NCBI GenBank assembly: GCA_910579975.1
Contig: CAJTWU010000006.1
Coordinates: 1-64,000, forward strand
DNA: 64,000 bases
Origin: an uncultured Vampirovibrio sp.
Lineage (GTDB): Bacteria; Cyanobacteriota; Vampirovibrionia; Gastranaerophilales; Gastranaerophilaceae
Direction: 5' to 3'
The position numbers and the translations under genes are program-made. The notes beneath the pieces are model-generated. The model searched no databases. It saw only the letters and a program-made list of their open reading frames with translations, and was not told the origin of the DNA. This document shows positions 52,637 through 61,142 of the stretch, in pieces (positions within the stretch are counted from its first letter, which is position 1; each line of letters opens with the position of its first letter).

Positions 52637-53638
52637 ATGACAGTAAAATTTGAAGGACAAGATAGACGCGAAGCTACTCTTAAAAAAGTTTTACCTGAAT
52701 ACGGTTTTAAAAACTTGGAAGAAGCTCGTGAACTATGCTTATCAAAAGGTATTGACGTAGATGCGATTGTTAAAGGCATTCAGCCAATCGCTTTCGATAA
52801 CGCTTCTTGGGCTTATACTCTTGGTTGCGCTATCGCTCTTAAAAAAGGTATTAAAACAGCTGCTGAAGCTGCAGAAGCAATCGGCTTAGGCTTACAAGCT
52901 TTTGCTATTCCAGGTTCTGTTGGTGATAGAAGACAAGTTGGTATTGGTCACGGTAACTTAGCAGCAATGCTTCTTAGAGAAGAAACAAAATGTTTCTGCT
53001 TCTTAGCTGGTCACGAATCTTTTGCAGCTGCAGAAGGTGCTATCGGTATTGCAAGAAATGCTAACAAAGTTAGAAAAGAACCTCTAAGAGTTATTTTGAA
53101 CGGTTTAGGTAAAGACGCTGCTTACGTTATCGCAAGAATTAACGGTTTCACAGCTGTTGAAACTGCTTACGATTTCAAAACAGGCGAACTTAAAATTGTT
53201 AAAGAAACTCCATTCTCAGATGGCGAAAGAGCTAAAGTAAGATGCTACGGTGCTGATGATGTATCAGAAGGTGTTGCAATTATGATTAAAGAAGGTGTTG
53301 ATGTTTCTATTACAGGTAACTCAACTAACCCAACACGTTTCCAACATCCGGTAGCTGGTACTTACAAAAAATGGTGCTGGGAAAATGGTAGAAATTACTT
53401 CTCCGTAGCTTCAGGCGGCGGCACAGGCAGAACTCTTCACCCTGATAACGTAGCTGCTGGTCCAGCTTCTTACGGTATGACTGATACTATGGGTAGAATG
53501 CATGGTGATGCTCAATTTGCTGGTTCTTCTTCAGTTCCTGCTCACGTAGAAATGATGGGTGTAATCGGTATGGGTAACAATCCTATGGTTGGTGCTACTG
53601 TTGCAGTTGCTGTTGCAGTAGAAAAAGCTATGGCGTAG
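52637..53638 (+). CDS. GGGtGRT protein
   Basis: The 333-residue protein carries the family's name motif in ASGGGTGRTLHPDNVAAGP (about residue 258), and blocks FDNASWAYTLGCAIALKKG, IPGSVGDRRQVGIGHGNLAA and MGVIGMGNNPMVGATVAVAV. The family is conserved in strict anaerobes beside an IscU-like gene, and its activity is unknown to me. Its glycine-rich loops suggest nucleotide or cofactor binding. It lies 63 bases after its partner, has an AAGGAAAG ribosome site and ends at a strong terminator. High GCT/GGT codon use suggests abundance. Confidence 0.9.
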   Translation: MTVKFEGQDRREATLKKVLPEYGFKNLEEARELCLSKGIDVDAIVKGIQPIAFDNASWAYTLGCAIALKKGIKTAAEAAEAIGLGLQAFAIPGSVGDRRQVGIGHGNLAAMLLREETKCFCFLAGHESFAAAEGAIGIARNANKVRKEPLRVILNGLGKDAAYVIARINGFTAVETAYDFKTGELKIVKETPFSDGERAKVRCYGADDVSEGVAIMIKEGVDVSITGNSTNPTRFQHPVAGTYKKWCWENGRNYFSVASGGGTGRTLHPDNVAAGPASYGMTDTMGRMHGDAQFAGSSSVPAHVEMMGVIGMGNNPMVGATVAVAVAVEKAMA

Positions 53639-53648
53639 GTCTATAAAT

Positions 53649-53684
53649 AAAAAAAGTCCTGAGTAAAACTCAGGACTTTTTTTA
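53649..53684. terminator. Terminator shared by GGGtGRT and the convergent gene
   Basis: A stem of about 15 bases built on AGTCCTGAGT / ACTCAGGACT with a three-base loop and long A/T flanks. The T-run contains the stop codon of the minus-strand gene. Confidence 0.9.
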
Positions 53685-54002
53685 TATTAACCTTGATAAT
53701 TCTATACCTTTTGAGGCTTTTTCATTTTTATAAACATTATCTAAGATGGAATTATATAAATCATGACTTGATTTTGATTTCACCTCTTCGATTGTTGTTG
53801 TAATTGCTCCTGAATTAACCAAAAGTAAGTCTTCTTTTTGTGCCAAAGTTATATTAGTTTTACGTTTTTTAGCTTCAGCTTCAAGTTCAGGCTTGATTGT
53901 TTCAATCTTATTTTTTAATGTTTTATCTACAGTGTATTCAATATTATTGATGTTTCTTGCCCAATTAACTCTTGGTTTGGCTGCTTCAAATGTTATATTC
54001 AT
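53682..54002 (-). CDS. 106-residue unknown protein
   Basis: Starts MNITFEAAKPRVNWARNIN with an AAGGAG ribosome site, and ends GIELSRLI inside the terminator. It is helical and charged, with a serine/threonine-rich centre. The MNI-type start resembles that of the unknown at 14974, but no shared domain is evident. Function unknown. Confidence 0.5.
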   Translation of the reverse strand: MNITFEAAKPRVNWARNINNIEYTVDKTLKNKIETIKPELEAEAKKRKTNITLAQKEDLLLVNSGAITTTIEEVKSKSSHDLYNSILDNVYKNEKASKGIELSRLI

Positions 54003-54049
54003 AATATGTTCTCCTTTTAAATGATAAAAACCTGTGAAAAATATTTTTG

Positions 54050-55288
54050 CTATTTGTTAAATTCTTCAAAAGTATTTTTTATAACTTCATATCCTTTTAG
54101 AAGAGTATTATAATCAACCTTTTCTTCTGCAGAATGCATATTGTAAACATCAGCTAAACCTAAAAGTGAAGGCATAAAAGTTTCACCGTTTGCATTTTTG
54201 TTGTGACAATAAATATGTGTTTCAGCTCCAGCATGGAATGATTCAATTTTATTTTCAAGTCCGGCATTTTTACAAGCCCGGGTATGAGCAATTTCTATCC
54301 TATCATCATCAGCTTTTTCAAATGGTAATAAGTGAACTTCAAACTCGATTTCTGCAATGGCTAAATCTTCATATTTTTTGTTGAATTTATCAACAATAGA
54401 AGACATCAACTCTTTCAGTTCGTTTTCTTTTTGAACAGAAGCGCTTCTGATTGAGTAGGAGGCCATACCTAATGTATTTATAATATTTGTAGAAGTCTTT
54501 TTAAAGATTTCTGTAATATAATCGTTAGTTTTAATTCCTTTTTCAACAATAGAAGCGATTGAATTTTGTACTCCGCCCGCTACAACTGCTCCTAAATTAC
54601 AAGATGTAATTACTCCTGTTTCATCAGTGTAATAAGCTCCTTGAGGAAATTCTGCAAGAAGTTCAGAGATAAGTTTAGCCGCATTTAGTCTGGTTTTATC
54701 TCCAATATCAATGCCTGAATGACCTCCTTTTAAGCCTTTTACTGTTATTTTGGCATTTGTATAACTAGCACCTGAAATTTGTAATTGACCTAATTTATCT
54801 GCATCACAAACTAAGATATATTTAGATTGGATTTTGTCAAATTCAACATGCTCAACTCCGCTCATACCTGTTTCTTCATCGCGGGTAAAAGTAATTTCTA
54901 ATCCGCCATGTGAGTAAGTATTGTTTGTTAATTCCTTTGCTAGCATTAAGGCACAAGCTACTCCAACCTTATCATCAGCACCTAGAGTTCTTCCATTGGC
55001 TTTAATAAATTGTCCGTCAAATAAAAGCTCAACAGGACTGTCATCTCCTACAACATCCATATGTGAAGATAGCATTAGTGGTTCTTTTGTTTCATCAGTT
55101 GACGGGACTTGTATATAAACATTTCCATATGCATCACATCTTGCAGTAATATTATTTGTTTGACAAAATTTTAAAATCCATTCAATAACTTTTTCTTCTT
55201 TTAATGAAGGTGACGGTATTGTAACAAGATTACAAAAAATGTCTAAAACTTCATTTTCTTTTCTTAATTGTTCTAAACTATTCTCCAC
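54050..55288 (-). CDS. M20-family (PepT-like) metallopeptidase
   Basis: A 412-residue aminopeptidase-type protein. Zinc ligand blocks are SSHMDVVGDD, TLGADDKVGVA and TFTRDEETGMSGVE, then VCDADKLGQL and AETHIYCHNKN. GLKGGHSGIDIGDKTRLNAA marks the dimerisation domain. This layout fits peptidase T-like M20 enzymes, which cut tripeptides at the N-terminus. The start is GTG with an AGGAGA ribosome site, overlapping the zinc-ribbon gene by 11 bases. Confidence 0.88.
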   Translation of the reverse strand: MENSLEQLRKENEVLDIFCNLVTIPSPSLKEEKVIEWILKFCQTNNITARCDAYGNVYIQVPSTDETKEPLMLSSHMDVVGDDSPVELLFDGQFIKANGRTLGADDKVGVACALMLAKELTNNTYSHGGLEITFTRDEETGMSGVEHVEFDKIQSKYILVCDADKLGQLQISGASYTNAKITVKGLKGGHSGIDIGDKTRLNAAKLISELLAEFPQGAYYTDETGVITSCNLGAVVAGGVQNSIASIVEKGIKTNDYITEIFKKTSTNIINTLGMASYSIRSASVQKENELKELMSSIVDKFNKKYEDLAIAEIEFEVHLLPFEKADDDRIEIAHTRACKNAGLENKIESFHAGAETHIYCHNKNANGETFMPSLLGLADVYNMHSAEEKVDYNTLLKGYEVIKNTFEEFNK

Positions 55289-55469
55289 GGAAGAATCTCC
55301 TATTTGTGCCGCCCTCTCCTACTCTCACTCTAACTGAACGCAAACACTTCGGGCACCTTCCAGTGTATGCAGTTCCATCTTTGGTCTTATAAATTCTGCC
55401 GTAAGTTCCACAACAGTCAAACCAAATACCTAAATATTGTCTTTTTTGAGTATTATTTTCTTCTGCCAC
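55278..55469 (-). CDS. Zinc-ribbon micro-protein
   Basis: A 63-residue protein with CCGTYGRIY and CPKCLRSVRVRV, so the cysteine pairs form a likely C4 zinc ribbon. It is overlapped on both sides: 17 bases with the upstream glycoside hydrolase and 11 with the peptidase. The basic C-terminus (GTNRRFFRGE) suggests nucleic acid contact. No family assignment. Confidence 0.65.
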   Translation of the reverse strand: MAEENNTQKRQYLGIWFDCCGTYGRIYKTKDGTAYTGRCPKCLRSVRVRVGEGGTNRRFFRGE

Positions 55470-57303
55470 GCTTTTTCTTAGCCCTTTGAGTTTCTTGTTG
55501 TGGTTTTGTTACTGTTACGACCGGTGTGTATGACTCTGTTATGACAATTTCTTTCTTTACAGGTCTGAAAATGCTTTCAGTAAGTGTATTGACATAACTG
55601 TCATTAAGATGAGCATAGTCAAATAAAATTAATCCGTTAAGCGCATATTTTCTAGCAGCATGGATTTGTTTTATTAAATCAGAATTTGAACCATTCATAA
55701 ATGTTACAAATAATCCGGCATAAAGCTTTGTGCTTGCTGATTTGTTTCTCAAAACTTCTTCCATTAAGTTAATTGCAGTTTTATCATCACAAGTTAAAAA
55801 TAGCGGAGTAAAGCCATCTACAAAATTATTGATTGACCAATTTTTCCAATCTTGCAGTTTTGTTTCTATGGCTGTAGTTCTATTAGGAAAAATAACGGCT
55901 GTAAGTTGAATATTATTTGAACGACACAATCCGCTTGCACGTTTTACGAAATTTGTAACTTTTGAGCAGCGATAAAACCTCCAGTAATTCCACAATGCAT
56001 CAGATTGCTTTAGTTCTATCGGGTCAATTCCATAAACTTTTTGAAATTCTTCTCTTGCAAACTTTGTGTAACCCCAATTTGACATATCATAATTACTGTA
56101 ATTAGCGGATAAAGATTGAGGATATCTAATATAATCCAGATTTATACCATCAGGTTTATATCTTGTAACTATTTCACAAAGAAGTTCATATAAGAAATTT
56201 TGAACTTCAGGGTTTGCCGGATCGATAAAATAACCGTTGTGTTCTGAAACAGAATAAACAAGAGTTTCAGAATCCGCATTTTTCTTTTGATAGTTAGCCC
56301 AATCCGGACGTTTAGCTAAAATATATTCAGGATTGCTTTCAGGGGGTTTATTTCCAACATAGAATGTTTGGAACCAAATATGAACTTTGATACCACGTTT
56401 ATGAGCTTCTGAAATCCATATTCTAAGAGGGTCAAAGCCAACATAGTCTTCGTATTGTTTAATAAAACCGTACTTTTCCATTGTATTAGATGGGAAAATA
56501 GTTTTTCCATGGTAGTATGTTTCAATAAAAACATTATTAATTCCTGAATTTGCAAGGTAATTTAAAACTTTTTCAATATTTTCCTGATTATAATAAGTTG
56601 GTCTTATCCAAACTCCTTTGAGTTCATTTGGATTATAAGGAACAACAGTAGACATTGCCATATTTGCATATTCAATTGCTCGAGAAGAATACTTTTGAGA
56701 GTCTTCGCTGTTTCTTTGAGCTTTTGAAACAAAATCTTTTGCTTTGCTTAAGCTTTGTTCAGTTCGTTTTGAGTTATAATCAGTACAAGTCTGACTATAA
56801 AAAGCCATCATATTCTGAACTTCTTTAATTTTTTCTTTAGCTGTATATAAAAACGTATCAGATGTAACATAAGATGTTATAATTTTTTTCTCTAAATCCA
56901 AAGAGATTTTAGAACCTACCATTATGTTTTCGTTAATCCATTTTTTTGCACTTCCATGACCTGATATTACAAATCCGTTTGCAGGAATAAGAGAATCTGC
57001 TCCGCTTAAAGATACAACGGTATCACCTACTACAATAGCTTCTGTTCCAAATTCATTGGTGTTTGTTCTCATTCCAAATGATGGAGAGTAAATTACAAGT
57101 TGGTTAGCTCCTCTAAGTCCGGGGTAGTTCAACCCCTTCCAGTTTGTAGAAGCAACAGGATCAACAACATCAATTCTAAACATTGATTGATTGAATATAA
57201 TTTCATTTTGCGCAGGAACATAGGGTGCATAAGCATCTTGTGCAAAAACTGCTGAACAAAATATAATTAAAACGACTAATATTGATAATAGTTTTTTTAT
57301 CAT
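55453..57303 (-). CDS. Exported glycoside hydrolase-like protein (UPF0748/GHL10)
   Basis: A 616-residue protein with a signal peptide (LLSILVVLIIFCSAVFA). From about residue 220, LKGVWIRPTYYNQENIEKVL, INNVFIETYYHGKTIFPSN and GINLDYIRYPQSLSANYSNY match the UPF0748/YngK-type (GHL10) TIM barrel; acidic residues in the latter are likely catalytic. The first 200 residues are a separate beta-rich domain. The tail is very basic (TQRAKKKRGRRK) and overlaps the zinc-ribbon gene. Substrate is probably a cell-wall or other glycan, but this is not known. Confidence 0.8.
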   Translation of the reverse strand: MIKKLLSILVVLIIFCSAVFAQDAYAPYVPAQNEIIFNQSMFRIDVVDPVASTNWKGLNYPGLRGANQLVIYSPSFGMRTNTNEFGTEAIVVGDTVVSLSGADSLIPANGFVISGHGSAKKWINENIMVGSKISLDLEKKIITSYVTSDTFLYTAKEKIKEVQNMMAFYSQTCTDYNSKRTEQSLSKAKDFVSKAQRNSEDSQKYSSRAIEYANMAMSTVVPYNPNELKGVWIRPTYYNQENIEKVLNYLANSGINNVFIETYYHGKTIFPSNTMEKYGFIKQYEDYVGFDPLRIWISEAHKRGIKVHIWFQTFYVGNKPPESNPEYILAKRPDWANYQKKNADSETLVYSVSEHNGYFIDPANPEVQNFLYELLCEIVTRYKPDGINLDYIRYPQSLSANYSNYDMSNWGYTKFAREEFQKVYGIDPIELKQSDALWNYWRFYRCSKVTNFVKRASGLCRSNNIQLTAVIFPNRTTAIETKLQDWKNWSINNFVDGFTPLFLTCDDKTAINLMEEVLRNKSASTKLYAGLFVTFMNGSNSDLIKQIHAARKYALNGLILFDYAHLNDSYVNTLTESIFRPVKKEIVITESYTPVVTVTKPQQETQRAKKKRGRRK

Positions 57304-57359
57304 CTCTTCTAACCCAAATCTATATCAATATTATAATCCGCGGATAATTTAATTACAAG

Positions 57360-57397
57360 AAAAAAGTAGGGTAGGCTTTAGTCTACCCTACTTTTTT
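57360..57397. terminator. Terminator after the permease gene
   Basis: AAAAAGTAGGGTAG (57361-57374) pairs with CTACCCTACTTTTT (57383-57396). On the minus strand the stem directly follows the stop codon of the permease gene. Confidence 0.85.
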
Positions 57398-58722
57398 TAA
57401 TTTAAAAATCTGAACCAGACGTAAACCGTACTTAGCAGTAATGAAATAAGCATTGCTACTATCCCATATTTTAAGAACTGCATAAATTTAATCGGATGAC
57501 CTTCTGCAGCAGCTGTTTCTGAAACGATAACATTAGCAGCCGCACCGATAATTGTCATATTACCGCCTAAACATGCACCTAATGATAAGCACCACCACAT
57601 TGGAGCTGCAAATTCTGCTCCTTTAGTCGCTGAAATTTCTGCAATCATTGGTGTCATAGTTGCAGTGTATGGTATGTTATCTATGATACCGGATAAAATT
57701 CCAGAACCCCATAAGATAACCATAGAAGCAAGTGATTGTGAACCATGAGTAATGTCTATAAGCCATTTTGCCATTAATTCAATACCACCGGCTTTTTCAA
57801 ATCCGCCTATTATTACAAATAAACCGATGAAGAAGAATATTGTACTCCACTCAACATCGTGTAAAATATCAGTTGGTTTTTCAAATAATAATAATATACT
57901 TGCTCCAGCCATAGCACAAACACAAGTTTGGATATGTGTAATATCATGAGTAACAAATCCTAAAATAACAAGTAATAAAACAAGTAATGAACGAATCATT
58001 AAGTTTTTGTCCTTGATTGTTTTAGAGTTATCCATATCTACAACTTTTTTCATATGTTCTTCTGTAGCATGAAGATGTTTTCTGAACCAGAATGTCATAA
58101 CTGCAATAACTACAACAAGAATTACAGATACAATACCAGTTAGTTCTTTAATAAAGTCCATGAATGAAAGACCGGCTTCTGAACCGATAATTATGTTTGG
58201 AGGGTCACCAATCAAAGTTGCTGTACCACCAATATTTGATGCCAAAATTTCAACAATCAAAAATGGAATAGGATTGATATCAAGTTCTTTTGCAATTGCA
58301 AAAGTAACAGGCATAATCAAAATAACAGTAGTTACGTTATCTAAAAATGCTGAGGCAACAGCTGTAAATACAGCTAAGCAGCATAATATAGTTTTAGGGT
58401 GACCTTTTGTTTTCTTTAACATTTCATTTGCAACCCAGTTAAACATACCGCTTCGGGTAGCAATACTAACAATAATCATCATAGATACAAGCAAGAAAAT
58501 TACATTAAAATCAACATAATTGATAAAATAATATGGATTTAATTCTCCATCAACTTTTTGTGCTTGTCCTAAAAGACCTAATAATAAAGTTAAAGAGGCA
58601 CCAACCAGGGCTACCGTAACTTTAGGGATTTTCTCTGTAGCTATAAAGAAATAAGCCACAAGAAGAATAGCTGCTGAAACAACCAATGCATGAGGCTGTA
58701 TCAGACTTAATAAACTTTCCAT
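57397..58722 (-). CDS. ArsB/NhaD-type ion transporter
   Basis: A 441-residue polytopic membrane protein with about eleven hydrophobic segments. FLDNVTTVILIMPVTFAIAK, SNIGGTATLIGDPPNIIIGS and, in the second half, SGIIDNIPYTATMTPMIAEI with CLGGNMTIIGAAANVIV match the ArsB/NhaD (P-permease) inverted repeat. Members move Na+/H+, arsenite or anions. The sequence does not identify the substrate. An AAGGAGG ribosome site is before the ATG. Divergent from ferritin. Confidence 0.88.
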   Translation of the reverse strand: MESLLSLIQPHALVVSAAILLVAYFFIATEKIPKVTVALVGASLTLLLGLLGQAQKVDGELNPYYFINYVDFNVIFLLVSMMIIVSIATRSGMFNWVANEMLKKTKGHPKTILCCLAVFTAVASAFLDNVTTVILIMPVTFAIAKELDINPIPFLIVEILASNIGGTATLIGDPPNIIIGSEAGLSFMDFIKELTGIVSVILVVVIAVMTFWFRKHLHATEEHMKKVVDMDNSKTIKDKNLMIRSLLVLLLVILGFVTHDITHIQTCVCAMAGASILLLFEKPTDILHDVEWSTIFFFIGLFVIIGGFEKAGGIELMAKWLIDITHGSQSLASMVILWGSGILSGIIDNIPYTATMTPMIAEISATKGAEFAAPMWWCLSLGACLGGNMTIIGAAANVIVSETAAAEGHPIKFMQFLKYGIVAMLISLLLSTVYVWFRFLN

Positions 58723-58781
58723 TATTCCTCCTTATTTAGAATAAAATTTCCTATACAAGTTTAATTATATAACAAAGAAAA

Positions 58782-58796
58782 TTTGTGTTATAATTT
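58782..58796 (+). promoter_or_regulatory. Ferritin promoter shared with rubrerythrin
   Basis: A 15-base stretch, TTTGTGTTATAATTT, containing an extended -10 (TGtTATAAT). The same 15 bases stand before the rubrerythrin gene at 60484-60498, which suggests a common promoter type for two iron/oxidative-stress genes. Confidence 0.5.
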
Positions 58797-58821
58797 TTTT
58801 CATAAATTGGAGGTGTTTTAT

Positions 58822-59331
58822 ATGATTAATGAAAAATTACAGGAAGCATTTAATGATCAAATAAACAAAGAGTTTTACTCTGAATATCTGTATCTTGCGA
58901 TGAAAGTTTATTTTCAAGAACAAAATCTTCAAGGTTTTGTAAACTGGTTTGATGTTCAGGTTCAAGAAGAACATGCTCATGCAATGGGAATGTTCAACTA
59001 TCTAAATGAACGCGCTGGTTCAATTAAACTTGAAGCTATCGAAAAACCAATTGTAGAAGGTGATTGTCCTCTTACAATTTTTGAACATGTTCTAAGACAT
59101 GAAGAATTTGTAACTTCCAGAATTAATGCATTGATGGATGTAGCAGAAGAGGTTCGTGATAGAGCAGCACTTTCTTTTCTGGATTGGTACTTAAAAGAAC
59201 AAGTTGAAGAAGAAGCTAGTGTCGGTGGTGTTTTAGCGACATTAAGACTAATCGGAGATGATAAAAAAGCCTTGTTAATGCTTGATAAAGATTTAGCAGC
59301 AAGGACATTTACTCAACCTGTTATAGGATAG
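58822..59331 (+). CDS. Ferritin
   Basis: This 169-residue iron-storage protein starts MINEKLQEAFNDQINKEF at 58822 (GGAGG ribosome site; a longer reading from 58783 spans the promoter and is rejected). It has the ferroxidase ligands in NKEFYSEYLYLAM, VQEEHAHAMGMFNYL and EQVEEEASVGGVLATL, as in prokaryotic FtnA. The shell protein oxidises and stores iron. It meets the LuxR-type gene tail to tail with no spacer. Confidence 0.94.
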   Translation: MINEKLQEAFNDQINKEFYSEYLYLAMKVYFQEQNLQGFVNWFDVQVQEEHAHAMGMFNYLNERAGSIKLEAIEKPIVEGDCPLTIFEHVLRHEEFVTSRINALMDVAEEVRDRAALSFLDWYLKEQVEEEASVGGVLATLRLIGDDKKALLMLDKDLAARTFTQPVIG

Positions 59332-59601
59332 TTAAAATGGTGAAGATAATTTCTTCGCCATTTTGTATAGTTTATATTTATAATTGATTGTATCTAAAAT
59401 TGTACCGCTTAGAATGTTGTTTAAAAATGCTGTTGTTACAACATGGGCTCTTGTTTTGGCTTTGGATTTTCGAAAAATTGATTCTACAGTTTTTCTAACA
59501 GTACTAGTTGTAACAGATAAAATCTTAGCTATATCATTATTTTTGTAACCTAATGCTATTAATGATAGATATTCTATTTCTCGACTAGTTAATACTTCCA
59601 T
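59332..59601 (-). CDS. LuxR-type HTH protein without receiver
   Basis: An 89-residue protein with a GerE/LuxR HTH (EVLTSREIEYLSLIALGYKN, AKILSVTTSTVRKTVESIF) from the first residues and a 25-residue tail. Nothing precedes the HTH, so it lacks a phosphorylation or ligand domain, much like GerE itself. Start at ATG 59601, with no clear ribosome site. It ends next to the ferritin stop. Target unknown. Confidence 0.8.
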   Translation of the reverse strand: MEVLTSREIEYLSLIALGYKNNDIAKILSVTTSTVRKTVESIFRKSKAKTRAHVVTTAFLNNILSGTILDTINYKYKLYKMAKKLSSPF

Positions 59602-59675
59602 ATAGTAATCTTATAGAATTAGTTGTGACTTTAAAACTAGTCATATGTCTAATTTATTGTGAAGATTTGCCTAAA

Positions 59676-59704
59676 AAAAACAAGGTATAAACCTTGTTTT
59701 TTTA
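59676..59704 (-). terminator. Terminator of the tRNA-Phe unit
   Basis: AACAAGGT (59679-59686) pairs with ACCTTGTT (59691-59698) around ATAA, with T-runs on both sides. It lies just after tRNA-Phe in its direction of transcription. Confidence 0.8.
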
Positions 59705-59705
59705 A

Positions 59706-59781
59706 TGGTGCCGCGTCTCGGAATCGAACCAAGGACACAGGGATTTTCAGTCCCTTGCTCTACCAACTGAGCTAACGCGGC
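59706..59781 (-). tRNA. tRNA-Phe (GAA)
   Basis: On the minus strand the acceptor GCCGCGT pairs with ACGCGGC and is followed by an encoded A and CCA. The D-arm AGCTCAGTTGGTAGAGC, an anticodon loop CTGAAAA (GAA) on a AGGGA/TCCCT stem and the T-arm with GGTTCGATTCC are all standard. The 76-base length includes CCA. It ends at a terminator. Confidence 0.97.
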
Positions 59782-59848
59782 ATGCGCCTCTTTCTTTATT
59801 GTATCTGCTAAAGATTTTTAATCAAGAGGGGGAAATAAAAAATTTATT

Positions 59849-60397
59849 TTATCCCTGTGGTGCAAGCCATACTGTGACATTACGACCTTCAACAGCCGGT
59901 TTTTTCTCAACAGTAATCGGATCACTTGCAAGGTCTGCAATAAATTTATTTGCCAGCTCAACAGCCAGATTTGAATGCTGCATTTCTCTACCGCGAAGCA
60001 TAACAATAATTTTTACTTTATTACCTTGAGATATGAATTTTCTAATATTTTTTAGTCGAACTTCATAATCATGTGTATCAATTTTATAACGAACTTTAAT
60101 TTCTTTTATCTCAACAACATGCTGTTTTTTCTTTGCTTCTTTAGCTTTTTTCTCAAGTTCGTATTTGTATTTACCATAGTTTAAAATCTTTGCAACAGGA
60201 GGAGCCTGATTAGGACTGATAACTACCAAATCCAATTCTGCTTCTTCAGCCATTCTCATAGCTTGTGATGTTGGGACTACTCCATGGTTTGTTCCATTCT
60301 CATCAATTAATCGTACTTCCTTCGCTCTTATTCTTTCATTTATAAGCGGCTTGTCTTTTCCTGCGCCTCTTGCGCTTCTATCTTCGTTAGCTATGAT
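59849..60397 (-). CDS. infC: Translation initiation factor IF-3 with a non-AUG start
   Basis: The 182-residue IF-3 keeps subunits apart and proofreads start codons. It has INERIRAKEVRLIDENGTNH, LDLVVISPNQAPPVAKILNY, KEIKVRYKIDTHDYEVRLKN and RGREMQHSNLAVELANKF. The N-domain extends 46 codons above the first in-frame ATG (60259). Between an upstream stop (TAG at 60433-60431) and that ATG there is no ATG, GTG or TTG. AAGGAG (ending at 60403) lies five bases before ATC (60397) and eight before ATA (60394). I choose ATC, as MIANEDRS matches the cyanobacterial MIA start. Rare starts are the known autoregulation of infC. rpmI and rplT are not adjacent. Confidence 0.88.
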   Translation of the reverse strand: MIANEDRSARGAGKDKPLINERIRAKEVRLIDENGTNHGVVPTSQAMRMAEEAELDLVVISPNQAPPVAKILNYGKYKYELEKKAKEAKKKQHVVEIKEIKVRYKIDTHDYEVRLKNIRKFISQGNKVKIIVMLRGREMQHSNLAVELANKFIADLASDPITVEKKPAVEGRNVTVWLAPQG

Positions 60398-60483
60398 AAG
60401 TTCTCCTTTTATAGTATATCTTTTACATGTCTAATAATACCATGCTTTTGGCATTTTTCAAGTATCTATACACTTTAAAGCGC

Positions 60484-60512
60484 TTTGTGTTATAATTTAT
60501 TTGGAATAAATT
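60484..60512 (+). promoter_or_regulatory. Rubrerythrin promoter with inverted repeat
   Basis: Extended -10 in TTTGTGTTATAATTT (60484-60498). AATTTATT (60494-60501) and AATAAATT (60505-60512) form an 8-3-8 inverted repeat over the expected start site, a possible operator for a stress regulator. It is not a good match to known PerR or Fur boxes. Confidence 0.4.
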
Positions 60513-60531
60513 TAGTAGAGAGGATTTAATT

Positions 60532-61071
60532 ATGACAAGATATGTATGTTCTGTTTGTGGTTATGCAGCAGCTGAGGCTCCTGAAAAATGCCCGATTTGT
60601 GGTGCTGTAAAGGAAGTTTTTACTGCTATTGAAGAAGGTTGCAAAGCTTACGCTGATGAACACCGTGTTGGATGTGCTAAAGAGGTTGATCCTGAAATTC
60701 TTGAAGGGTTAAGAGCTAACTTTGTAGGTGAATGTACAGAGGTTGGTATGTATCTTGCAATGTCAAGACAAGCTGATAGAGAAGGATTTCCTGAAATCGC
60801 TGAAGCTTATAAAAGATACGCTTTTGAAGAAGCTGATCATGCAGCGAGATTTGCAGAATTGTTAGGTGAAGTTGTTACAACTTCTACTAAGAAAAATCTT
60901 GAACTAAGAGCTGAAGCAGAATTTGGAGCTTGTGACGGCAAACTTCAATTAGCTAAAAAAGCTAAAGAATTAGGTCTTGATGCTGTACATGATACAGTAC
61001 ATGAAATGGCAAAAGATGAAGCTCGTCATGGTCGCGGTTTTGACGGTTTATTGGCTAGATATTTTGCATAG
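60532..61071 (+). CDS. Rubrerythrin, rubredoxin-first type
   Basis: The 179-residue protein has the rubredoxin cysteines at the N-terminus (C6, C9, C20, C23 in YVCSVCGY and EKCPICGA), then a ferritin-like diiron domain with [39 protein letters not shown] and [14 protein letters not shown]. This reverse order is found in anaerobes and reduces hydrogen peroxide. AGAGAGG ribosome site. It shares its promoter core with ferritin and ends at a terminator. Confidence 0.93.
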   Translation: MTRYVCSVCGYAAAEAPEKCPICGAVKEVFTAIEEGCKAYADEHRVGCAKEVDPEILEGLRANFVGECTEVGMYLAMSRQADREGFPEIAEAYKRYAFEEADHAARFAELLGEVVTTSTKKNLELRAEAEFGACDGKLQLAKKAKELGLDAVHDTVHEMAKDEARHGRGFDGLLARYFA

Positions 61072-61090
61072 TAGTTTTATTTTAGCTTAG

Positions 61091-61130
61091 ATGGTCGGAG
61101 GAAATCTTGATTTCCTCCGACCATTCTTGT
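61091..61130 (+). terminator. Terminator after rubrerythrin
   Basis: A perfect 14-base stem, ATGGTCGGAGGAAA (61091-61104) with TTTCCTCCGACCAT (61111-61124), loop TCTTGA, then TCTTGTT. Confidence 0.8.
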
Positions 61131-61136
61131 TATACT
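61128..61136 (+). promoter_or_regulatory. Extended -10 of mrnC (leaderless)
   Basis: TGtTATACT directly after the rubrerythrin terminator, then six bases and the ATG at 61143. No Shine-Dalgarno. Confidence 0.5.
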
Positions 61137-61142
61137 TAGTTT

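Noticed and set aside
58783..58821. Upstream ATG extending ferritin by 13 residues
   Set aside because: The stretch contains the -10 region and the GGAGG ribosome site for the downstream ATG; ferritins do not have the extension.
60259..60261. ATG as the start of infC
   Set aside because: It would remove the conserved N-domain (NERIRAKEVR...) and has no ribosome site, while AAGGAG lies upstream of ATC/ATA.
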